DNA of 64,000 nt from Rhizobium sp. LC145 (lineage in GTDB: Bacteria; Pseudomonadota; Alphaproteobacteria; Rhizobiales; Rhizobiaceae): the NCBI RefSeq assembly GCF_001005825.1, contig NZ_LBHV01000002.1, forward strand, positions 434,001 to 498,000, in the 5' to 3' direction. The translations under genes were made by a program, and so were the position numbers. This document shows, piece after piece, positions 40,101-48,963 of this stretch. Every line of letters begins with the position of its first letter. The first letter of the stretch is position 1. The notes beneath the pieces were generated by a model. It saw only the letters and a program-made list of their open reading frames with translations, did no database searches and was not told the DNA's origin.

Positions 40101-40118
40101 GTCAATCATAAACGATCA
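40101..40118. promoter_or_regulatory. RhaR operator candidate, left copy
   Basis: The 18-mer GTCAATCATAAACGATCA recurs as a reverse complement at 40154-40171 with 17 of 18 bases matching. It lies 43 bp from the rhaR start. DeoR-family repressors often use such widely spaced repeats in divergent promoters. Confidence 0.6.
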
Positions 40119-40153
40119 ACTTCGAATTTATTGCAACGCACAATGAATGTTTG

Positions 40154-40171
40154 TGATCGTTTTTGATTGAC
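40154..40171. promoter_or_regulatory. RhaR operator candidate, right copy
   Basis: TGATCGTTTTTGATTGAC, inverted partner of 40101-40118 with one mismatch. The centre-to-centre distance is 53 bp, about five helical turns, placing both copies on one DNA face. It lies 84 bp before the rhaD start. Confidence 0.6.
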
Positions 40172-40255
40172 ATGAGCCAAAGCAATGCGCGATACCAACG
40201 ACATGGGATAGCGGCCACCCTGGTCGCCGTGAGCCGAAACATCTGGAGGAAAGCG

Positions 40256-42352
40256 ATGTCGGGCAAAACCCGCCTTCTCGAAAATCGTTGGGATGATTCC
40301 CATGCCGCCGGCCTCGATGAGCCGGGCAAACTGCTCTATCGCTCGAACCTCCTCGGCGCCGACAAGCGCATCACCAACTACGGCGGGGGAAATACCTCGG
40401 CCAAGGTCATGGAAACCGATCCGCTGACCGGCGAGAAAGTCCGCGTCATGTGGGTGAAGGGCTCCGGCGGCGACGTGGGAACCATCAAGCTCGACGGTTT
40501 CGCCACTCTCTATCTCGACAAGCTGGAAGCCCTCAAAGGCATCTACAAGGGCGTGGAAGACGAGGACCGCATGGTCGGCTTCCTGCCGCATTGCACTTTC
40601 AATCTCAATCCGCGCGCCGCATCCATCGACACGCCGCTGCACGGCTTCGTGCCCTATTCGCATGTCGATCACATGCATCCCGACGCGATCATCGCGATCG
40701 CGGCGGCGAAGAACTCCAAGGAACTCACGAAGCAGGTTTTCGGTGATGAAATCGGCTGGTTGCCCTGGCGGCGTCCCGGCTTCCAGCTCGGGCTCGACCT
40801 CGAAGCCTTCGTGAAGGCCAATCCGGATGCCAAGGGTGTCGTGCTCGAAAGCCACGGCCTCTTTACCTGGGCGGACGACGCCAAGACCTGCTATGAACTG
40901 ACGCTCGATATCATCAACAAGGCGATCGATTGGTTCGCGGGGCAGACGGAAGGCAAGACGATCTTCGGCGGTGCTGTCGCACAAAGCCTGCCTGTGGCGG
41001 AGCGTCGCGCGATCGCCGCCCGGCTCATGCCGGAAATTCGTGGACGGATCGGCAAGATTGAACGCAAGCTCGGCCATTTCGACGATCAGGACGCGGTGCT
41101 TGAATTCGTCAATTCGAAGAATTTGAAGCCGCTTGGGAGCCTCGGCACGTCCTGCCCCGATCATTTCCTGCGCACCAAGATCCGCCCGCTGATCCTCGAT
41201 TTCGACCCCGCCAAGCCGGACATCGACGGGGTGGCGGCCTCTCTCGATCAAGCGCTGGAAGACTATCGCGCCGACTACACGCGCTACTACGAGACTTGCA
41301 AGCACGACAATTCGCCGAAGATGCGTGACCCCAATCCGGTTATCTTCCTGGTGCCCGGCGTCGGCATGCTGTCGTTTGCGCGCGACAAGGCGACGGCCCG
41401 TATCGCCGGCGAGTTCTACGTAAACGCCATCAACGTGATGCGCGGTGCCTCGACTGTCTCAGAGTATCAGGGACTGCCGGAGCAGGAAGCCTTCGACATC
41501 GAATATTGGCTGCTCGAAGAGGCAAAGCTGCAGCGGATGCCGAAGCCGAAGAGCCTCGCGGGCCAAGTGGCCTTCGTCACCGGCGGCGCCGGCGGTATCG
41601 GTCGCGCGACCGCCGCGCGGCTGATGGGCGAGGGGGCCTGCGTGGTGCTTGCCGACATCGACGGCGGAGCGCTTGACGAGACCAAGGCGGATTTCGAGAA
41701 GTCCTTCGGCAAGGATGCCGTTCGTGCCGCCGTCCTGGACGTCACCAAGGAAGATGCGGTCATCTCCGCCTTCGCCGAAGCCTGTGTTGAATTCGGCGGT
41801 GTCGATATTCTCGTCTCCAATGCCGGCATTGCCTCCTCTGCGCCGGTGGAGGAGACGACGCTGGCCATGTGGAACAGGAATATCGATATCCTGGCGACCG
41901 GTTACTTCCTTGTATCCCGAGAAGCCTTCAAACTTTTCCGCAACCAGAAGCTCGGCGGCAACGTCGTCTTCGTCGCGTCCAAGAACGGGCTTGCGTCCTC
42001 GCCGAACGCCTCGGCCTATTGCACCGCCAAGGCGGCCGAAATCCACCTCGCGCGCTGCCTGGCGCTCGAAGGGGCGGAAGCTGGCATCCGCGTCAATACG
42101 GTCAATCCCGATGCGGTGCTGCGCGGCTCGAAGATCTGGAGCGGCGAATGGCGCGAGCAGCGTGCCTCATCCTCCAAGATCGAAGTGGGCGAACTCGAGG
42201 AGCATTACCGCAAGCGCTCGCTCCTGAAACTCAACGTCTTCCCGGAGGATATCGCCGAGGCGATCTATTTCCTGGCATCCGACGCGTCCGCCAAGTCGAC
42301 CGGCAACATCATCAACGTGGATGCCGGCAACGCACAGAGCTTCACGCGCTGA
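40256..42352 (+). CDS. rhaD: Bifunctional rhamnulose-phosphate aldolase / lactaldehyde dehydrogenase
   Basis: A 698-residue fusion: class II aldolase/adducin-type domain (about 1-400; YGGGNTSAK, HVDHMHPDAI zinc ligands, ESHGLFTW) and a short-chain dehydrogenase domain (about 425-698; VTGGAGGIG nucleotide site, SNAG, catalytic Tyr and Lys in ASAYCTAKAAE). It cleaves L-rhamnulose-1-phosphate to dihydroxyacetone phosphate and L-lactaldehyde and oxidises the latter. The ATG at 40256 is set by TGGAGGAA just upstream. First gene of the divergent catabolic operon, 21 bp before rhaI. Confidence 0.93.
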   Translation: MSGKTRLLENRWDDSHAAGLDEPGKLLYRSNLLGADKRITNYGGGNTSAKVMETDPLTGEKVRVMWVKGSGGDVGTIKLDGFATLYLDKLEALKGIYKGVEDEDRMVGFLPHCTFNLNPRAASIDTPLHGFVPYSHVDHMHPDAIIAIAAAKNSKELTKQVFGDEIGWLPWRRPGFQLGLDLEAFVKANPDAKGVVLESHGLFTWADDAKTCYELTLDIINKAIDWFAGQTEGKTIFGGAVAQSLPVAERRAIAARLMPEIRGRIGKIERKLGHFDDQDAVLEFVNSKNLKPLGSLGTSCPDHFLRTKIRPLILDFDPAKPDIDGVAASLDQALEDYRADYTRYYETCKHDNSPKMRDPNPVIFLVPGVGMLSFARDKATARIAGEFYVNAINVMRGASTVSEYQGLPEQEAFDIEYWLLEEAKLQRMPKPKSLAGQVAFVTGGAGGIGRATAARLMGEGACVVLADIDGGALDETKADFEKSFGKDAVRAAVLDVTKEDAVISAFAEACVEFGGVDILVSNAGIASSAPVEETTLAMWNRNIDILATGYFLVSREAFKLFRNQKLGGNVVFVASKNGLASSPNASAYCTAKAAEIHLARCLALEGAEAGIRVNTVNPDAVLRGSKIWSGEWREQRASSSKIEVGELEEHYRKRSLLKLNVFPEDIAEAIYFLASDASAKSTGNIINVDAGNAQSFTR

Positions 42353-42373
42353 CAGCTGCCAGGGGAGGAAGAA

Positions 42374-43666
42374 ATGGCTGATCTCAAGATTGCGGCGGAT
42401 GTGATTGCCGCCGAAAACGAAAGACGCACGACAGCGCTGAAATCCGATTATGAGGCGCTCGGCGAGAACCTGTCCCGGCGCGGCATCGATATCGAGGCGG
42501 TGACGAAAGAGGTCGCGGAGTTCTTCGTTGCCGTCCCCTCATGGGGAGTGGGCACCGGCGGCACGCGCTTTGCCCGTTTTCCGGGGCAGGGCGAGCCGCG
42601 CGGCATCTTCGACAAACTGGACGACTGCTCCGTCATCCATCAATTGACACAGGCGACCCCCACCGTTTCGCTTCATATTCCATGGGACAAGACCAATACG
42701 AAGGAGTTGAAGGCGAAGGGCGACGCGCTCGGCTTGCGTTTCGACGCGATGAACTCCAACACCTTTTCCGATGCTCCTGGCCAGGCGCATTCCTATAAGT
42801 ACGGTTCGCTCAGCCATACGGATGCCGCAACACGCAACCAAGCGATCGAGCACAATCTCGAATGTATCGAGATCGGCAAGGCGATCGGCTCCAAGGCGCT
42901 GACGGTGTGGATCGGCGACGGCTCAAACTTCCCCGGCCAAAGCCATTTCACCCGTACCTTCGAGCGCTATCTCGCCTCCATGGCGGAGATCTACAAGGCG
43001 CTGCCGGACGACTGGCGGCTGTTTACCGAACACAAGATGTACGAGCCCGCCTTCTATTCGACGGTGGTGCAGGATTGGGGCACGAGCTACCTCATCGCCA
43101 ATACACTTGGACCAAAGGCCTTCTGCCTCGTCGATCTCGGACATCATGCGCCGAACACCAATATCGAGATGATCGTCGCGCGCCTCATCCAGTTCGGCAA
43201 GCTCGGGGGCTTCCATTTCAACGATTCGAAATACGGCGACGACGACCTCGATGCCGGCGCGATCGAGCCCTACCGGCTGTTCCTCGTCTTCAACGAGCTG
43301 GTCGATGCGGAGCATCGCGGCGTGAAGGGTTTTCATCCGGCGCATATGATCGACCAGTCGCATAACGTCACCGATCCGATCGAGAGCCTGATTTCCAGCG
43401 CCAATGAGATCCGCCGGGCCTATGCCCAGGCACTTCTTGTCGATCGTGCAGCGCTAGACGGTTATCAGCAGGAAAACGACGCTCTAATGGCGTCCGAAAC
43501 CCTGAAGCGCGCCTACCGCACCGACGTGGAGTCGATCCTTGCCGAAGCTCGTCGCCGCGCGGGCGGAGCCATCGATCCGGTTGCGACCTACCGCGCCAGC
43601 GGCTATCGGCGAAAGGTTGCGGCCGAGCGCCCGCAGTCTCAATCCGGCGGCGGCGGGATCGTGTAG
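42374..43666 (+). CDS. rhaI: L-rhamnose isomerase (rhizobial type)
   Basis: A 430-residue TIM-barrel isomerase converting L-rhamnose to L-rhamnulose. It has the xylose-isomerase-like metal residues in TEHKMYEPAFYST, DLGHHAPNTNIE and FHFNDSKYGDDD. This family resembles the P. stutzeri enzyme rather than E. coli RhaA. The ATG at 42374 follows GGGGAGGA. It ends 41 bp from the convergent fhuB; no clear terminator was seen in that gap. Confidence 0.93.
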   Translation: MADLKIAADVIAAENERRTTALKSDYEALGENLSRRGIDIEAVTKEVAEFFVAVPSWGVGTGGTRFARFPGQGEPRGIFDKLDDCSVIHQLTQATPTVSLHIPWDKTNTKELKAKGDALGLRFDAMNSNTFSDAPGQAHSYKYGSLSHTDAATRNQAIEHNLECIEIGKAIGSKALTVWIGDGSNFPGQSHFTRTFERYLASMAEIYKALPDDWRLFTEHKMYEPAFYSTVVQDWGTSYLIANTLGPKAFCLVDLGHHAPNTNIEMIVARLIQFGKLGGFHFNDSKYGDDDLDAGAIEPYRLFLVFNELVDAEHRGVKGFHPAHMIDQSHNVTDPIESLISSANEIRRAYAQALLVDRAALDGYQQENDALMASETLKRAYRTDVESILAEARRRAGGAIDPVATYRASGYRRKVAAERPQSQSGGGGIV

Positions 43667-43707
43667 TTCCTGCCGGCCACTCTCCCGAAACTAAATCGCT
43701 CTCGATC

Positions 43708-45705
43708 TCATGGCTGCTCCCTTCGCGTGAGCAGCCAGAGAAGGTAAGGCCCGCCGATAAGGGCCGCGAACAGCCCGACGGGTACCTGATAGGGATAGAT
43801 CACCACACGCGACAGCCAGTCCGCCAACACCAACACGCCGGCGCCGATCAACAGCGTGGCCGGCAGTTGGTGAGCCGGTCGGTGAAAACCGATAAGCCGC
43901 GCCAGGTGCGGAGCGATCAGCCCGGTAAGGCTCAGAGGGCCCACGAGGAAAGAGGCGATCGCCGTCATTAGTGCCGCCAGGACGGCCAGCACGAGCCGGG
44001 AGGGCATGATCCGCAACCCGACGCTTCTGGAAAGTCCCGAACCGAGCGGCAGTATGGAAAGCCAGCGCGTCATCAGGAAAAGCGGGGCCACCAGTACGGC
44101 CAGCGAGATCAGCGCCGTCCACGCCTCGAATGTCCCTGCGCGGCTGGTGGAACCGGAAAGCCAGGTGAGCAGGGTATAGCTTCGCATATCGCCTTGGGCG
44201 AGAACGATGCTGACGATCGCCATGGAAAACGCGCCTACCGCGATCCCTGCGAGAAGCAGCCGTTCCGCAGACAGGCCGGAGCGGGCGGCGACCACCATCA
44301 TGATGCCGAAGGCAGCCAGCGCACCGAACGCCATGCTTGCAATCATCAGGAGCGAAGAGGGAAAGCCGAGGAAAAGAAGCGCCAGGGTCAGTCCGGCACC
44401 GCTGCCGCTCGATATGCCGAGCACTTCGGGACTAGCGAGCGGATTGCCCGTAACCCGCTGCATGATCAGGCCGGCGGCCCCCAGCATGGCGCCTGCGCCC
44501 ATCGCAACCAATATGCGAGGCAGGCGGAACGGCAGGAGATCGGATAAGAGCGCGCCTGTAGCGATGTTCCAGCCGGTATCGTTCCGACCGAACACGAGCG
44601 CGATCCCGAGGAAAACGACAAGCAGGAAGGCAAGCAGGATCAGCATTCTTCCTGGTTCGCCGAGGCGGCGGATGCCCGCGCCGGCTTCCACCGTGACGGC
44701 AGAAAAGCCATGGACGCGTGGCAGCAGGAAGAGCAGCAAGGGACCGCCGAGAAGCGCGGTGGCGACTCCCGCCGGCACGAAATCGGAAAAGCCGGAGCCG
44801 AGCAATTGCGTGAGGCAATCGGCCAGCAAGAGGATCGCGCCTCCCGCAAGCGGTGCTGCCAGCATGACCTGGCTTGTGGTGCGGGCGCCGCAAAGCCTAG
44901 CAAAGGTCGGGGCAGCCAGGCCGAGAAAGCCGATAATGCCGACCGTTGCCGTGACGGAGGCCGACAGCCAGACGGCAAGCAGAAGGATCGCGAAGCGCAC
45001 CGTTTGCAGCGCCACGCCAAGGCTTTTTGCGCTTGCATCGTCGAGTGCCAGGACCGTCAGCGGCCGGCTGAGGAAAAGTGCTGCGGCAAAACCGAGTACC
45101 AGCCGCGGCGCCAGTGACAGCACGCCGCTCCAATCCTGTTGGCTGAGCGAGCCCGCGCCCCATATATGGATCGACATCGCATATTCGCCGCGCGCCAGAA
45201 TGGTCGTCACGCTGAGCGAGCCTGCAATCAGGCTTACGATCATGCCGGAGAGCGCCACCGTTACCGGATCGAGCCCGCGCCGCCAGCTCAGCACGAGAAC
45301 GACAAGGAGAGCAGCGAGCCCGCCGCCGAACGCGAGAAGTTCGCGTGACGCGCCGATGAGCAGGGGCGAGAAGCTCAATCCGAGGGTAAGCGCCAGTTCC
45401 GCTCCGGAAGCGATGCCGAGCGTCGAGGCGTCGGCGATCGGATTGCGCAATACCCTTTGCAGGAGCGCGCCGGCAAGACCGAGGGCCGCACCGGAAATGA
45501 GCGCGATCGCGGCACGTGGCAAAAGGCTGTTCCAGAACAGGAGATCGTCGAGGGCCGCAGCGGTGGCTGGGTCTCCCGGTACGCCGGGGCGATAAACAAG
45601 CAGCAGCGCGAAACTGAGCACGCAGGCAAGGCCGAGGACGACGATGGGAACAACCCCCGTCCGGGACCCACGGTTTCCCGCTGAAAGGCTAACGGTTTCG
45701 GGCAC
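43708..45705 (-). CDS. fhuB: Iron-hydroxamate ABC transporter permease, fused FhuB
   Basis: A 665-residue inner-membrane permease made of two homologous FecCD halves (about 1-330 and 335-665), about twenty membrane helices, as in E. coli FhuB (660 residues). Both halves show the family motifs (RNPIADASTLGIASGAELAL, GNPLASPEVLGISSGSGAGL; FLGLAAPTFAR, LIAPHLARLIG). A GTG at 45705 with GGAGGGA upstream matches the expected length; an ATG at 45762 is possible but lies deep inside fhuD. It overlaps fhuD by 17 bases. It works with FhuD here and probably FhuC at 51767. Confidence 0.9.
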   Translation of the reverse strand: MPETVSLSAGNRGSRTGVVPIVVLGLACVLSFALLLVYRPGVPGDPATAAALDDLLFWNSLLPRAAIALISGAALGLAGALLQRVLRNPIADASTLGIASGAELALTLGLSFSPLLIGASRELLAFGGGLAALLVVLVLSWRRGLDPVTVALSGMIVSLIAGSLSVTTILARGEYAMSIHIWGAGSLSQQDWSGVLSLAPRLVLGFAAALFLSRPLTVLALDDASAKSLGVALQTVRFAILLLAVWLSASVTATVGIIGFLGLAAPTFARLCGARTTSQVMLAAPLAGGAILLLADCLTQLLGSGFSDFVPAGVATALLGGPLLLFLLPRVHGFSAVTVEAGAGIRRLGEPGRMLILLAFLLVVFLGIALVFGRNDTGWNIATGALLSDLLPFRLPRILVAMGAGAMLGAAGLIMQRVTGNPLASPEVLGISSGSGAGLTLALLFLGFPSSLLMIASMAFGALAAFGIMMVVAARSGLSAERLLLAGIAVGAFSMAIVSIVLAQGDMRSYTLLTWLSGSTSRAGTFEAWTALISLAVLVAPLFLMTRWLSILPLGSGLSRSVGLRIMPSRLVLAVLAALMTAIASFLVGPLSLTGLIAPHLARLIGFHRPAHQLPATLLIGAGVLVLADWLSRVVIYPYQVPVGLFAALIGGPYLLWLLTRREQP

Positions 45706-46576
45706 TGGAAAGTCCCTCCGCCAAGAAATCGGCAAATCGGCCGGCCGCGGGCAGGGCCCCATACGGATTGACCGAACCGATGGTGAGAACCCGGCCCTCG
45801 CGCACCGCCGGCAGCGCTTTCCAGAAGGCGCCTTCCGTCAATGCCCGGAACGCATCCTCGGGATGCGGCGGGATCAGCACGATCCAGGCATCCGGCATGG
45901 TGGCGAGCGTTTCTATCCCCACCGGAGCCATGGCTGAATAACTGGTCGTCCCCGTCCAGGCGTTGGACAAACCGAGACGCGCCAGAACTTCGCCGAACAT
46001 GCTGTCCGAGCCGAAAACACGGTAGTGGCGCGCATCGCCGAGATTGATCGGCAGGATCGGCCGGTCGTTGCCGTCGGCGAGCTCCCTTCTATAGCGGTCG
46101 AGCCGTTCCGAAAGCTCGTCGACCAGGCTGCGGGCGGAGGCCAGCTGCAACCGCTCGCCGATCGCGAGCGTCGCCTTTTCGGCAAGCTGATAGGGACTCT
46201 GGCCCGGCACATAGACCGAATGGCTTTCGACCGGAGCAATCCTGCTCATCAAGGGATCGGCCCAGGCATAGAAGTTCGAATTGAAGATCAGGTCCGGCCT
46301 GGCGAAGCGCAAAACTTCGAAGTTCGGCGTACCGCGCAAGCCGAGATCGGCCACGGTTCCCGGAACTTCGGGTGCCACCGCCACCTGCCGGAATTGCCGC
46401 AGCTCGGTTCCCGCCACCACGTTCGCGCCGATCGCAAGCAGCGTCTCGATCAACGCCCAGTCGAGGGTTGCCACCCGTGGGCCGGATTGCCCTGCGCGCG
46501 ACCGTCCGGCGGTCGCCAGCAAGGCGGCGGCCCCGGCCAGCATGGCCCTGCGCGTCAGCGAAAATGGTTTGCTCAA
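45689..46576 (-). CDS. fhuD: Iron-siderophore ABC transporter substrate-binding protein, FhuD type
   Basis: A 295-residue class III (helical backbone) binding protein. The signal has a twin-arginine look (LTRRAMLAGAAALLA) cut near residue 28. Core segments are VATLDWALIETLLAIGA, VADLGLRGTPNFEVL and PDLIFNSNFY, typical of FhuD. The start is TTG at 46576 with GGAG six bases upstream. It lies between the TonB receptor and FhuB, so it delivers a hydroxamate-type siderophore; the exact ligand is unknown. Confidence 0.88.
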   Translation of the reverse strand: MSKPFSLTRRAMLAGAAALLATAGRSRAGQSGPRVATLDWALIETLLAIGANVVAGTELRQFRQVAVAPEVPGTVADLGLRGTPNFEVLRFARPDLIFNSNFYAWADPLMSRIAPVESHSVYVPGQSPYQLAEKATLAIGERLQLASARSLVDELSERLDRYRRELADGNDRPILPINLGDARHYRVFGSDSMFGEVLARLGLSNAWTGTTSYSAMAPVGIETLATMPDAWIVLIPPHPEDAFRALTEGAFWKALPAVREGRVLTIGSVNPYGALPAAGRFADFLAEGLSSARNR

Positions 46577-46596
46577 ATGGTTCTCCAGTCGCAGAA

Positions 46597-46618
46597 GAAG
46601 GCCCGTTTACGGGCCTTC
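46597..46618. terminator. Hairpin between fhuA and fhuD
   Basis: A perfect nine-base stem (GAAGGCCCG/CGGGCCTTC) with a TTTA loop, 28 bp past the fhuA stop on the minus strand. Only a mixed C/T tract follows, so it may be a partial terminator or mRNA-end stabiliser that sets lower fhuD-fhuB expression relative to the receptor. Confidence 0.6.
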
Positions 46619-46645
46619 CTGCAAAACCACACCTCTGGAGTCAAC

Positions 46646-48820
46646 TTACCAGACTTTGCTGAGCTTGAAGGTGAAGGTGCGGGCATCGCCATAGCCGCAG
46701 GCGCCAATGCCGCCGCAGCTCTCGACATATTCCTTGTCGAACAGGTTCGCGACGTTCAGCGAAGCGGTCCAATCGTTCTTCTTGTAGCGAATGGCCGCAT
46801 CAACCACCGTCGCATCCGGAACCTTGAGCGTGTTGGCCTCATCGGCCCAGGATTCTCCCTTGTATCGCAGGCCGGCGCCGAGGCTTAAGCCCTCGAGCGC
46901 ACCGGTCGTCACCGTATAGTCGAGCCACAGCGAGGCGGTCACGTCCGGCACGATGTAGGGCGTCTTGCCGACCAGGGCAGGGTTTAGCGGGTTATCGGTG
47001 ACTTCGACGTCCGTATAGGTAAAGGAGCCGAGCAGCCGCCAATTTTCATTGAGGTTTATCTTGGCCTCGAGCTCTATGCCTTTCGATTCCACCTCGCCGA
47101 TCTGCGAGCGCGTGAACGGGGGCGTCGGCAGGGAAACGACGTAGTTCTGCTTGTTGATGTGGAAGACGGATGCGGTCAGAGAGCCGTCGAAGAAAGTCGG
47201 ATCATATTTGATGCCCGCCTCGAACTGCTCTCCTTCCTCGGGAACGAGAGGACCGGAAGCCCCGGTTCCGACGAGAGGATTGAAGAAAGTAGCGGCGCTC
47301 ACATAGGGCGTCAGACCGTTGTCGAACTCGTAGGCAAGCCCTGCACGGCCGCTCCAGGCGTTGTCGGAGCTTTTATAACTGCTGGCCGGTGTGAGCTGGT
47401 TGTCGAAATTGCTATGGACATAGTCATAGCGGCCGTTAAGGGTGAGAAGCCAGTTCTCGCCGAAACGGATTTGATCCTGAACGTAGAACCCTACCTGGTT
47501 CATCGTCAGGACTTCATCGTAAAGCGGGCTCAGCGGTGGCTGTGTCTGCCCATAATTTGGGTTCAAGACGTCGATCGTGCCGGGGAAGGGCGAGGGCGGA
47601 AAGCCAGCGCCGAAAACAGAGTTCTGGACGTTGTCGATGCGGTAGTAGCGATAGTCGATACCGGCCATCACTTTATGCGTCGCGCCGCCCAGTTCGAACT
47701 CGTTCTCGATGCGGTTGTCCCAGGCGAGGCTGTCGGCGGTCGTATCTCCCTCGAAGCCGATGCGATTGAGCGCTGTCGGCGTAGCATAGAGATAGGGATA
47801 AGGGCCGAATTCATATTTATCGAGATGACCGTAGCGGAAGTTCGACGAGACCTTCCAGCCTCCGTCGAATTCGTGCTCCAGGTCGTAGCCGATCATCTGC
47901 TGATCATACCGTCCCTTGTCGAGATCCGGCTCGCCGGGGAAGAAGTCGCGGGGAATTCTGCCGAAAGGCGCATCGACGACCGTGCCGACATAGGGAAGGA
48001 AGCCGTTTCCGACATGCACCTGATCGAGCGCACCGGCATAGCCCCAGATCGTGAATTTCGTCGCATCGTCGGGCGAAATCGTCAGCTGCGGCATGATGAA
48101 GCCGCGCAGATCGTGACTGTAGTCGGAGTAGTTGTCGCCGCCGGCGATCTTGCCCGTCAGGCGATAGGTCATGGTATCGCTCGACCCGACCTTGTCGGAG
48201 ATATCGAAGCCGCCGAAAGCGTTTCCGTTACTGTTGATGCCCGTCTCGGTATAGTAATACGGCTCGTCGGTCGGCCGCTTGCGCACCATGTTGACGATGC
48301 CGCCGGGATTGGAACCGCCATAGAGGACGGAGGCCGGCCCTTTCAGAACCTCGACCCGTTCGAGCATGAAGGGATCGATCTGGAACCCGCCGAAGCCATA
48401 GCTGAACAGATGCAGGCCATCCATGAAGACGCCGGTCTGTGTGGCCTCGAAACCGCGGATATAGAACCAATCGGTATCCGGATCTGTTCCGTAAGGCGCG
48501 GCGACGACGCCCGGCGTATAGCGCAGCGCCTCATCGACCTTGTTGACCACGCCGCGGTCGTCCATCTCCTGCTTTCCGACGACGGAAACGGCCTGGGGAA
48601 TCTCGTTGAGCGGCGTTCCGGTCTTGGAACCCGCGGTAGAACTCTTGGCCACGTAGCCCTGAACTGGCCCTGTAGCATCGGACGCCGCATCGGCACGGAT
48701 GGTGATCTGCTCGAGCACCGTCTCCTGCTGCGCGAAAGCGGGCCAGGCCGCCGCAAGGCCGATCGCTGCCGTGCCGGCCATCAAACCCGCTCTTACCTTG
48801 AAAACCGCAGCCCTTTGCAT
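46646..48820 (-). CDS. fhuA: TonB-dependent ferri-siderophore receptor (FhuA-like)
   Basis: A 724-residue outer-membrane receptor. Signal peptide to about residue 30 (AWPAFAQ), a TonB-box region (ETVLEQITIRA), plug domain (about 60-185; PLNEIPQAVSVV, IRGFEATQTGVFMDGL, VEVLKGPASVLYG), then a 22-strand barrel ending in the aromatic residue Trp (LSKVW). A Cys pair near the C-terminus (SCGGIGACGYGD) is typical of FhuA/FoxA-type receptors. The ATG at 48820 is preferred over an upstream TTG. A RirA-type box lies 42 bp upstream. Confidence 0.92.
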   Translation of the reverse strand: MQRAAVFKVRAGLMAGTAAIGLAAAWPAFAQQETVLEQITIRADAASDATGPVQGYVAKSSTAGSKTGTPLNEIPQAVSVVGKQEMDDRGVVNKVDEALRYTPGVVAAPYGTDPDTDWFYIRGFEATQTGVFMDGLHLFSYGFGGFQIDPFMLERVEVLKGPASVLYGGSNPGGIVNMVRKRPTDEPYYYTETGINSNGNAFGGFDISDKVGSSDTMTYRLTGKIAGGDNYSDYSHDLRGFIMPQLTISPDDATKFTIWGYAGALDQVHVGNGFLPYVGTVVDAPFGRIPRDFFPGEPDLDKGRYDQQMIGYDLEHEFDGGWKVSSNFRYGHLDKYEFGPYPYLYATPTALNRIGFEGDTTADSLAWDNRIENEFELGGATHKVMAGIDYRYYRIDNVQNSVFGAGFPPSPFPGTIDVLNPNYGQTQPPLSPLYDEVLTMNQVGFYVQDQIRFGENWLLTLNGRYDYVHSNFDNQLTPASSYKSSDNAWSGRAGLAYEFDNGLTPYVSAATFFNPLVGTGASGPLVPEEGEQFEAGIKYDPTFFDGSLTASVFHINKQNYVVSLPTPPFTRSQIGEVESKGIELEAKINLNENWRLLGSFTYTDVEVTDNPLNPALVGKTPYIVPDVTASLWLDYTVTTGALEGLSLGAGLRYKGESWADEANTLKVPDATVVDAAIRYKKNDWTASLNVANLFDKEYVESCGGIGACGYGDARTFTFKLSKVW

Positions 48821-48861
48821 CGTCTTGCCCCCAGTTAGCCATATGCGGCAACGCAATAAGA

Positions 48862-48876
48862 TGAGCCATTAACTCA
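48862..48876. promoter_or_regulatory. Candidate iron-responsive operator (RirA box, TGA-N9-TCA)
   Basis: TGAGCCATTAACTCA fits the TGA-N9-TCA iron-responsive operator known in rhizobia and has four-base arms TGAG/CTCA. It sits 42 bp before the fhuA start, where a repressor would block transcription. The motif is short, so chance occurrence is possible. Confidence 0.4.
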
Positions 48877-48963
48877 GATTTACTTGCGGGGCTTGCCTGG
48901 TTCCACGGCAATTGAATGTTCTTGGGCAAATTTTACTTTGTCGAGCAGAACTTCGTGATGTTC

